From Todiramphus chloris collaris (lineage: Eukaryota > Chordata > Aves > Coraciiformes > Alcedinidae), in assembly GCA_025345505.1 (NCBI GenBank), contig JANVCC010000020.1, positions 54,426,772 through 54,490,771 on the forward strand: a stretch of DNA of 64,000 nucleotides, read 5' to 3'. Position numbers and translations under genes: made by a program. Positions 37,803 to 46,940 of this stretch are shown piece after piece; the stretch's first letter is position 1; the number at the start of each line of letters is the position of its first letter. Below the pieces are notes generated by a model. The model was not told where the DNA came from, ran no database searches, and was given only the letters and a program-made list of their open reading frames with translations.

Positions 37803-38063
37803 GTGAGGGATTCTGGGACACAAATTATATATTCCTCTCCCCTTACAGTGGCAGGGAGCAACATGGGAGTGAACAGGCAAATTCAGGATATTAACACATG
37901 GCTCTGTAGCTGGTGTCACTGTAACAATTTTGGCTTTTTTGACAATGACATAACCTATACAGCACCAGGCTTGCTGACACCTAATGGGAAACACCTTTGT
38001 CAAAGGGGAAAGAGAGTATTTGCACAAGACATCACAGGGCTGATTGGCAGGACTTTAAACTAG
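37803..38063 (+). pseudogene. CR1 ORF1 C-terminal part, esterase-like (SGNH hydrolase) domain
   Basis: The frame ends at a stop just before the ORF2 region. It contains SGTQIIYSSPLTVAG, DINTWLCSWC, FGFFDND, PGLLTPNGKHLCQRGKRVFA and GLIGRTLN. This order (FSS-LPV, VN-WL-WC, GFGFLD, PGLL-DG-HL--GK) is that of the C-terminal half of the esterase domain found in CR1 ORF1 proteins. The H of NGKHL corresponds to the catalytic histidine block. The N-terminal half with the nucleophile serine is absent. The expected start methionine is also lost, so this is a fragment. Confidence 0.75.
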
Positions 38064-38195
38064 AAATGAAAGGGGGAGAGGGACGTATCCAGACTAGCCA
38101 GAAATGGCCATGGGTATCATATACCAGCACTTCTGGAGCAGGGTGCTGACATTTATGAGAACCAGAAGGTCTTCCACCCCCCAAGGGCAAAAACT

Positions 38196-38877
38196 ATGTA
38201 TTCAGCTCCCTCTCTGAAATGCTTACACACCAATGCACGCAGCCTGGGGAGTAAGCAGGAGGAATTGAAGATCTATGTTCAGTCGCAAGGCCACGATCTC
38301 ATTGCAGTTACTGAGACATGGTGGAATAGCTCACATGACTGGAATGTTGTCATGGATGGTTACGTACTTCTTAGGAAAGACAGAACAGCAAGATGAAGAG
38401 GTGGAGTCGCTCTTTATGTGTGTGAGCAACTGGAATGCATTGAGCTCTTCCCAGGGTGGTGTGAAGAATGTATTGAAAGCTTATGGGTGAGAATTAAGGG
38501 GTATGCAAATATAGGTGAAACTGTTGTGGGTGTCTACTACAATCCAGGAAGAAGATGTTGACAAGACTGTCTACAGGCAGCTGGAAGTAGCCTCAAGATC
38601 ACATGCCCTGGTGATCATGGGTGACTTCAATCACACTGGTATTTGTTGGAAAGGCCACACAATGAGGCATACTCAGTCCAGAAGGCTCTTGCAATGCATC
38701 GATGATAACTTCCTGATGCAGGTGTTGGAAATGCCAACACAGAAGGGAGTGCTGCTGGACCTCATATTAACGAACAAAGAAGGTCTGGTTGGGGATCTGA
38801 AGGCTGGACGCAGCCTTGGTGGTAGTGATCATGACATGGTAGTGTATCATACAAGGAAGAAGCAAAACAATAGGTAA
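38196..38877 (+). pseudogene. CR1 copy 2 ORF2 endonuclease, broken
   Basis: ORF2 begins near 38196. The N-terminal endonuclease part is read up to TGA 38394-38396 and includes LKCLHTNARSLGSKQEEL and TETWW. The frame continues after that stop and shifts near 38560 to the frame that carries VIMGDFNHT (38611-38637) and SLGGSDHDMV, with SDHD at 38824-38835, ending at 38877. Catalytic residues are preserved in pieces but the protein cannot be made. The same stop and shift are present in copy 1. Confidence 0.9.
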
Positions 38878-39054
38878 GACTGGACTTCATGAGGGCTAAC
38901 TTTGAGCTCTTCAAAGACCTACTTGGAGGAATCCCTTGAGCTAAGACTCTAGAAGGTAAGGGGGCCCAAGAGAGCTGGTTGATAGTCAGACATTACTTCT
39001 TCCAAGCCCAAGACAGGTGCATTGTTTTGAGTAAAAAATAAAGTAGAGGAAGCA

Positions 39055-39430
39055 GGAGATCAGCATGGATGAGCAAGGAGCTGCTGGAAAAATTCAAGTG
39101 GAAGAATGAAGTTCATAGCATGTGAAAAAAGGGACTGGTCTCTCGGGACAATTATAGGAATGCTGTCAGGGTTTGTAGGGATGCAACAAGGAAGGCCAAG
39201 GCCCTCTTGGAATAAACTCTGGCAAAGGAACTAAAGGAGAACAAGAAGGGCATCTTCAAATACATCAATGGTAAGAGGAAGAATAGGGAAATTGTGGTCC
39301 CACTGCTGGATGATGCGGGAGACCTGGTGACAGGGGATGCAGAGAACGCAGAGTTATTGAATGCCTTCTTTGCTTCAGTCTTCACTGCTAAGACCAGCCC
39401 TCAGGAATCCCTGACCCTGGCAACCTGTAA
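39055..39430 (+). pseudogene. CR1 copy 2 ORF2 linker between endonuclease and reverse transcriptase
   Basis: Read with two or three internal stops, it contains WMSKELLEKFKWKNEV, RNAVRVCRDATRKAKALLE, LLDDAGDLVTGDAENAELLN and AFFASVFTAK, all typical of the CR1 region before the reverse transcriptase. The homology stops near 39420, where the deletion joint begins. Confidence 0.82.
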
Positions 39431-40268
39431 GTAGTGATGTTCCAATGGTGGTCACTTCTGTGTCCAGTCTTATTCAACATCTTCATCAATGACCTGGATG
39501 AAAGGACAGAGTGTACCAGAGAGTACCCTCAGCAAGTTTGCTGATGATACTAAACTGGGAGGAGTGGCTGTTACACCGGAAGGCTATGCTGCCGTCCAGC
39601 AAGATCTGGACAGACTGAAGAGCTGGGCAAATGGGAACCTAGTCAGCTTCAACAAGGATAAGTGTAGGGTCCTACATCTGGGAAGGAACACCACCATATA
39701 CCAGTACAGGTTAGGGGTAGACCTGTTGGAAAGCAGCCCTATGAAGAGGGACCTTGGCATCCTTGGTGGACAATAAGTTATCCATGGAACAGCAATGTGC
39801 CCTTGTATCCAGGAAGTCCAATCGTATCCTGGGGTGCATAAAGAAGAGTGTGGCCAGCAGGTTGAGGGAGGTTCTCCTCCCCGTCTACTCTGCAATAGTG
39901 AGACACATCTGTAGTATTGTGTCCAGTTCTGGTCTCCCCAGTTCAAGATGGACAGGGAAATACTAGAGAGAGTCCATTGGAGAGCTACAAAGATGATGAA
40001 GGGACTGGAACTTCTCTCTTATGAGGAAAGGCTGAGAGCCCCGGAGCTGTTTAGCCTGGAAAAGAGAAGACTGAGAGGGGATCTTATGAATGTTTACAAA
40101 TACCTGAAGGGTGGGTGTCATGCAGAAGGAGCCAGTCTCTTTTCAGTTGTGCCCTGTGATAGGATGAGAGGTAATGATAGCAAGGTGAAACACAGGAAGT
40201 TCTACCTCAGCATGAGGAAAATCCTTCTTCACTGTGAGAGTGACATAGCCCTGGAACAGTCTGTCTAG
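39425..40268 (+). pseudogene. CR1 copy 2 ORF2 reverse transcriptase remnant and C-terminus
   Basis: After the joint, one frame shows VLFNIFINDLDE, then a shift leads to TLSKFADDTKLGG, with the catalytic FADD at 39537-39548. It continues with LKSWANGNLVSFNKDKC, and after another shift near 39760 with QQCALVSRKSNRILGCIKKS and [20 protein letters not shown] up to 40268. The upstream motif with the first catalytic aspartate (FSKAFD in CR1) is missing because of the deletion, so the enzyme is dead even apart from its frameshifts. Confidence 0.88.
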
Positions 40269-40487
40269 TGAAGTTATGGAGTCTGCTTCTCTAGAGACTT
40301 TCAAGACCCGCCTGGATCTATTCCTGTGTGGCCTGCCCTATGTGTTCCTGTGTTGGCAGGGGCTTGGACTCAGTGATCTTCAGAGATCCCTTCCAATCTC
40401 TACCATTCTATGATTCTGTGATTCACCACTCAAATGCTGCCTGAAAATACAATCTGAGGAATTTCAAGATGCAGAGGGAAATATAAA

Positions 40488-40600
40488 ACAAAAAAAAAAA
40501 ATATCAAAAACAACACACACACCAAAAAAAAAAAAAAAGAAAGAAAAGAAAAACCAATCTAAAACAAAACAAAAACAACACACCAACCCCAAACCTAAGC
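40488..40600. repeat. A-rich and (AC/AAAAC)n simple sequence
   Basis: Runs of A alternate with CACACA and AAAACAA units about 65 bases downstream of CR1 copy 2. CR1 does not make poly-A tails, so this is not its tail. Confidence 0.85.
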
Positions 40601-43346
40601 TTTCATTTATTTTTTCACCTTACAGTTTTTAAGCTAACTGCGATGGAGAGGAAGTATTCCCTGCTATCTGTGAAAGGAGGAGATTCATCAAAAAAAAAAA
40701 AAGGACACGGCTATCATGTCATCCCAAGTATGTCAGGTGGAGAATAATAATCTCTAAGTGACTCCTTTTTTTCTTTTCCTATGTAGCTTGCCCTATTCAA
40801 TTTTTTTATTTCTGAAGACATTAAGTTCGGGTTTTCTTTCCTGAAAGAAAAAAAAAAAAAAACATTAGAAATAAAGAGAGGAAATTCATGTCTCATTTGT
40901 ACCTACCTCCTCTAGCAGGCTTCATTCACTCAACGAAGGAGAAAGGAAGCTATGGAGAAGCTGTATTTCATGAGGAGAAGAAGGATGTAGAGGGAAAAAC
41001 ATCATCCTTTGGCTGTTTTCTGGATTCTTGGTTCCTGATAAGAATGGATGCAAAAGAAAGTAGATGCCCAGGGAGTCAGAGCTCACCAAATGGAAGAAAT
41101 ATTTAAACAGCATGATGGCAAGACTTTTTCAGCAAGGAAAAAGCCTTCCAAAGAACAATTTTTCATATGTTCCATAACCTCCTATTTTCAGCATCAAATT
41201 TTCCCAGAAGCAGTGGCGTTACAGTACCCACAGTATTGTATTAAAAATTTTAGACAGGCAACTCTATAGGAAAAAAGGGAAAAGTTAAAGGGATAAATGT
41301 CTGAGAGAAATGTAAAATTTGCTTTGTGGAAGAATGCTTTCCCCTCTAGGCTTACCATTTCTTTTCATCAAGACTGGAGAAAGAGGAAACTCCTATACTG
41401 GAATGCAACTTTGTCTTTTTTTTTTTTTTTTTTCCAGATATACAGGCATACATAGAGAGCATGTCCCAAGTACTAAGCAAGATGAGAGCATGTTATTTAA
41501 AAAAAAATAAAATAAATAAAGGAATTGGGGCATGAACCAAGCTTGGAGGTGTGCAATACCAGATGTAAGTCACTGAACAGTAGAATCTATTCTGAGTAAA
41601 GGACTAAAGGACCAAGAAGCAGGATGCTTCCTTCAAAGTGGTGTTGATCTTTAAGCAGGATTTTTTCTTTTTTTTGTTTCATTTGTAAACAAAACCAAAC
41701 ACAAGGAAAGAAAAAAACACAACAAAATATCAGTTACATGGTTTGACCTCAGGGTTCAGTAAAGAACCACTTAGCACAAGAAAGATATACCCAGTGCAGG
41801 GAAAAAAAACCCAATACAAAACAAAACAAAAGTAATTCTGATGACGCCTAGAGTTTCTCCAAAATCCTAGACCTCCTTTTTGCTTACAAGGATTCTCACA
41901 CACATGCACGCTCTCACGCTGCTCCAGCAATGCAGTTGCATAATCCCTGACCTGAGGATGCTTCAGACACCATCCTTATATGCCCAGCTCTAGATGTATT
42001 TTATGTTGGGACACAGGAAAAAGTCCAAGCCTGCATCCATCAATAGCAACATCTCAAGATTATGGGAATGGATTTTCCCCTTGCTGTCCAAAAATGTCAA
42101 TTCTAGAAAGCATAACACTTGTCAGTTAAGCATGGCCTGTAATGCTCAGGCAATACTGAATTTCAGTCTTCTGTGGTCCAGCTGCAGTGCAGTACCACTC
42201 CAGCAGGGCTGCTTATATTACACTGGTCATGACACAGAAACCCAAATTCTCACAAGTTCAGGCTCTGCTCGATTCTCTGCTCAGGGGCAACTAGTGAAGT
42301 TGCATTCCACTGTGAAACAGAGCAGGAAAAGGCTGCTGAACTACATTTTAAATTTGTATGGAATTTCCTTTCAAGCCTTTCTAGAATGTGCTAAATTTGT
42401 TGATGCACTGATACACAGGCCAGAGCGAAAAGCGCTTCAGGACTTCCTCCCTCCTTGGCCAGGAGCAGCAGGTGAAGGAAGGTGGATCCTCCACCTTTTC
42501 CTCCCCCAGTGTACCTCCAATAATATATTACCTCTCTCACTTACTTCCTTTCTCCTCCTTTACATCTTCTGTTGATGTTTTTCTCCATGCTACGGTAGAG
42601 GCAGTGAGTGTCAATAAGGTGATAGTAGGTATGATTCTAGCAAGGTGGTTTTTCAGATAATTTCTTATGACCTCAATATCCAAACAGCTCCTTTCAAGAC
42701 AGTACACAGATCTAGATGCCCATATATCAGCAGGTATTTTGGTAGTCACTGGAAAAGTCTGAGGCATGGGAACATTTTATAGGATCCCTGATTTCTCTTT
42801 TTCTTCCCCTCTCTCTCTTTTTTCCTTTATAAGTTACTTGCAGTCATTATCTTTGCTATAAAGGTGCCCATGTCTAATATGTAGCCAAGACTGCAGCAGG
42901 AAAAACAAAAGGTAAATTTCAGTAAAAGCTTTATGACAAAATCTAGTCAAGCATTGTAAATAGAACTGCCATATTATTATTGAGAAAAGGTGTAGTGCTC
43001 ATGCAAACTACATATTTGATTAGGATCTGAACTCTTTGCTGAACCATGAATCTGAAATAATTTAGGTGATACATATAAATTTAATTTCTTTGTTCAACAT
43101 TCCATATCTGAAATGATGCACTGCAAATATGCAGGTCTCACTGAAGTTTGCAAAATGAGTCTTCTTATAACTTGCCTATACTGTGTGGAAATAATCTGAA
43201 ATAATCTTAGAGGAAAAGGAATAAACCTATTTTAAAAACAGCTGAGTCCTTTAGATTGTATACCATAACTGATTTATGGAGATAAATGGAATTCAATATT
43301 AAAGAAATACTGGGTTTTTTTCCCCTTCCTGTGGAAAATGTAAATG
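40601..43346. other. non-coding stretch
   Basis: No gene is recognised. It contains poly-A runs near 40690 and 40850 and an 18-base poly-T at 41416-41433. The longest ATG frame, 41994-42575 plus (193 codons), has no known motif and is discussed in the findings. Confidence 0.55.
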
Positions 43347-44312
43347 AGGAAAGGAGAGGAGAAGGGATGCGAGAGGCAAGAGGTGAGAAGAGACGCAAGA
43401 TGTGAGGCGAGACATGAGAGGTGAGGCGAGACGCAAGAGGCGAGAGGCGAGACAAGACGAGAGGAGAGAAAAGGTGAGAGGTGAGAGGCGAGAAAAGGCG
43501 AGAGGCGAGAAAAGGCGAGAGAAAAGGTGCGAGGCAAGAAAAGGCGAGAGAAACGGCGAGAGGCAAGAAAAGGCGAGAGACGAAAAAAGGCGAGAGAAAA
43601 GGGGCGAGAGAAAAGACGAGAGGCGAGAAAAGGCGAGAGGCGAGAGAAAAGGCGAGAGAAGGGACGAGAGAAAGGGCGAGAAAAGGGGCGAGAAAAGGGG
43701 TGAGAAAAGGGGCGAGAGAAAAGGGGTGAGAGAAAAGGGGCGAGAGAAAAGGGGCGAGAGAAAAGACGAGGGGCGAGAAAAGGCGAGAGAAGGGGCAAGA
43801 GAAGGGGCGAGAAAAGGGGCGAGAAAAGGGGCGAGAAAAGGGGCGAGAAAAGGGGCGAGAAAAGGGGCGAGAAAAGGGGCGAGAAAAGGGGCGAGAAAAG
43901 GGACAAGAAAAGGGACAAGAAAAGGGACAAGAAAAGGGGCGAGAGGTGAGAAACGACAAGAGGCGAGAAACAACAAGAGGCGAGAAACAACAAGAGGCGA
44001 GAGAAGGGGCGAGAAAGGGGGCGAGAAAAGGGGCGAGAAAAGGGGCGAGAGGCGAGAAAAGGGGCGAGAGGCGAGAAAAGGGGCGAGAGGAGAGAAACGA
44101 CGAGAGGCAAGAAACAACAAGAGGCGAGAAACGACAAGAGAAAAGGTGAGAGAAAAGATGAAAGGCAAGAGGTGAAAAAAGGCCAGAGGTGAGAAAGGGT
44201 GCGAGAAAGGGCGCGAGAAAGGGTGCTAGAAAAGGCGCGAGAAAAGGCGCAAGAAAAGGCATGAGGCGCGAGAAAAGGCGAGGGCGAGAAAAGGCAAGAG
44301 AAAAGAGAGAAG
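43347..44312 (+). repeat. purine-strand minisatellite (GGCGAGAAAA family)
   Basis: For about 965 bases the plus strand is almost only G and A, with C appearing mainly in regularly spaced CG. The most regular part (43795-43940) consists of a 12-bp unit, GAAAAGGGGCGA, repeated about ten times with little change. The outer parts are shorter variants such as GGCGAGAGGCGAG. All three minus-strand frames are open for up to 373 codons because the pyrimidine strand cannot form stop codons. This is a composition effect and not coding. Confidence 0.95.
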
Positions 44313-44777
44313 CGGAATGAAAACACATGAGGAATACTTGGCTATTGTTTCTATTGCAGTGCCTGCTGGAAGTGCTGCACCTTGTTTTCCCTGGCCCAAG
44401 CTAAAGAAGGCAAGCTGATTGTGGAAATGACTTGTTCAGTCTCTATAATGGAGATATACCAGCTATTGCACATCTTTATTTCTCATTCATTAAACAAATC
44501 CAGTGTCTACTCCTATGATAGCCATCAACAAAGACAGATGAGGAAATAAAAAAAGGGAAAGAACAAGAAGGGGAATACAAATTAATATTATAGACTACTA
44601 TATGGGCCCTATTACTAAAAATGAATACAAAATACTTAAAAAAAAATACATTAAGCAGTTATTGGCTTACAATGAGGTCAATATTGTGATTCATTTAACC
44701 CAAGGGACAATAAATCTTGATATTGACTGAAAACATAAGTCAATATGCATACTGTTGTGTGCATTCCATTATAACAA

Positions 44778-44788
44778 GGGGGGGGGGG
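44778..44788. repeat. poly-G run, 11 bases
   Basis: There are eleven consecutive G after ATAACAA. It is a short homopolymer, liable to length error. Confidence 0.92.
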
Positions 44789-46670
44789 TAAGTGTAATGG
44801 TCACTTTTAGGAGAAAATTCGTTTTGACAAAAGATTTTTTTCCTGACTTTTAAATCTACCATTGTAAACAACTGTAGCTGAATGCTTTGTCCTCACCTTT
44901 AAGGGTGTAAGGTGGGCTGATGATGCTGGTGACCATCTCATCCTAGATGTGTTGCAAAGCTGCATCACAATCAGCAGTCTTAGAGGACCAGAAAAGGTGA
45001 CACACTGCAGAAGACAGTGACCTTTAAATGACTGATTTCCATAAAGGTCAGGCCTATTCCTGCCTTCTCCAGGGATAACTTCCATGAGCAGAAGCTAAAT
45101 ATAAGGGAAGTTTTCATATTCATATGAAAGAACAGAGTCAGAGGATCTCTGTCTAGATACCTTCAGCTTTAATTTGTGCTGAGCTGTAGGATTCCCCCAT
45201 CTCACCTCTAATAAGGGAGTAGTAGGCACTGGAGCTTGGTAGAGTTCATGATGAATCTCAGTCTACCACTGCTCACACCCATGCTAATGAGCTTTGTCCC
45301 TAATTTAATCTGAAATGGGCAGCAATGAACAACTAACTCAAGAAAAAACATCTGCAATGCCATGAATGATGGTGGCATCTTCTATACAGGAACTAGGGAC
45401 AGTAGCACTAACAAGCATTAGACCTTCGTTTTGCAAAGCGAACTATTTGGGACAGCAATTTTCAGGTTAGAGGATGAAGCCTCTTTAAGAACAAGGCAAT
45501 ACCATTTTCCTTCCCGCCTAAGTCATGATTTCCTCCTCCTTACGGATATACCAACAGTTGGAACAATTTCACTGCCACTTCTGGACAAGATATAAGTTCC
45601 TTCCAATGCTTTTCATGATCTGAAAGAAGTCCATTTGGAAAAAATAGAAGTAATTTTCAAAAAAGAAAACCTTTACATTTTTAAAGCATCATTTAAAACC
45701 AGAGATTGGATGCCTAAAGTCCAAGCTCCCAGAGCATCTCATCTCCCACACTGGACTCTACAAATGCAGCCTGGCACTGACATAAGACCAAGTCAGGAAC
45801 CAGGCAGGACAACTGGGGACAGCTCACAGCCCTCATAGCTTTGGAAGGTCATTAAAAAAACCAAACCAAAACCACAAACCAAAAAAACCACCACAAAATG
45901 GTTTTTGCAGAAACATTTTGGTGTTAGCAGGCTGGTTGACCTGACACATTGTCCTGCTGGAAAACCTCTAGCTACTCCTAAACTGCAGACACTGGGCTTG
46001 CCTAACTGCACTACGTTAGAACGGTTATCATTCTCACTTGCTACAAGGTCTTCCAACATACATCTCAAAGACCAGCTGGATCACTGGGAATCTACACATA
46101 TCTCCAACTTGCCCCATTAGTACCCAGCATCCTGAAATGCTACATTCATGTACAGGCCAACCTACTGCATGAAGACTGACCCTGCATAGTGAGCACTTTC
46201 TAAAATCACAGGAAAAAAAAAAAAAAGCTACATTGCTTTAAAAAGCCCTTCTCTTGTAAAAGCACCCTTTTTAACTGAAAAAAGTTGTACTATCATCAGT
46301 GAAATGCTTTAACTGACAAATTTTCTGTGAGTTAGAGGAACAGTGTGTGACATCCCAGGCAATTGCACAGAGCCAAATGACTGACCTCTGAAGTCAGTCA
46401 AGGTGAACAGCAAAACTTATTGACTCAGCATGTGATCAGCTTGAGCCAGACAGCAACTGGGGATGATGCACTTTTTGACCTTATATCCAGATGCGCTGAA
46501 GCCTCACCATCACCACTGAACTCCCCTGGAAAAGGGGTAGGCAGTACATGCAGATAAAAGGAAAAAAATGCTCCTGTCCACCTGTGGAATTGCAAAAGAA
46601 AAATCATAGTACCTATACACAAGCATGCATAGGTGAAATTCTTATGCAGGCCAGGAAATGCACTTACCCC

Positions 46671-46710
46671 TATATGTGTATGTGCACGTATACATGCATG
46701 CATATATATA
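46671..46710. repeat. 40-base strictly alternating pyrimidine-purine tract
   Basis: From TATATGTG to CATATATATA every step alternates pyrimidine and purine without exception, with embedded GTGCAC, ACGT, GTATAC and GCATGC. Such tracts can adopt left-handed Z-DNA or cruciform structure. Confidence 0.85.
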
Positions 46711-46766
46711 AGCATATCTGCAATTGATGGTACTTCAGCATATAATCAACCACAGGGAGAAGGGAA

Positions 46767-46940
46767 CATAGAATCATAGAATGGCTTAGGCTGGAAGGGA
46801 CCTTAGACATCTAATCCAATCTCCCCACCATTGGCAGGGACACTTCTCAACTAGACTAGGTTGCTCGAGGCCTCATCCTGCCCTTGAACACCTGAGGGAG
46901 GGGGCATCCACAACCTCTCTGGGCAATTTATTCCAGAGTC
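46767..46940 (-). mobile_element. CR1 LINE 3' fragment, short
   Basis: Two CATAGAAT octamers (46767-46782) are followed by the complement of the CR1 3' tail (GGCTGGAAGGGACCTTAGAC), the usual GGCAGGGACAC segment and CAACCTCTCTGGGCA. Similarity stops near 46940. It covers only the last 30-40 codons and the tail, is of another subfamily than the long pair, and is 5'-truncated. Confidence 0.92.

Larger units (their letters stand above)
37770..40423 (+). mobile_element. CR1 LINE copy 2, long but internally deleted
   Basis: The element starts near 37770 within ORF1, passes through the ORF2 endonuclease (38196-38877) and the linker (39050-39415), then joins directly to the late palm of the reverse transcriptase near 39425-39450, and ends with the octamers ATTCTATG and ATTCTGTG at 40405-40420. 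Compared with a standard CR1, most of the reverse transcriptase fingers and palm is missing. It is the inverted partner of copy 1 at 9658-15083 but has neither the provirus nor the solo LTR. Confidence 0.95.
44313..46766. other. non-coding stretch
   Basis: No gene is recognised. It contains an 11-base G run (44778-44788), an A/C-rich tract (45852-45899) and the alternating purine-pyrimidine tract listed separately. Confidence 0.55.

Noticed and set aside
43207..44328. Open frames of 289-373 codons on the minus strand and 257 codons on the plus strand
   Set aside because: They lie in the purine minisatellite. The pyrimidine strand lacks A, so stop codons cannot form in any frame. The products are simple repeats such as FSRPFSRP and KGARKGAR and all frames are open at once.
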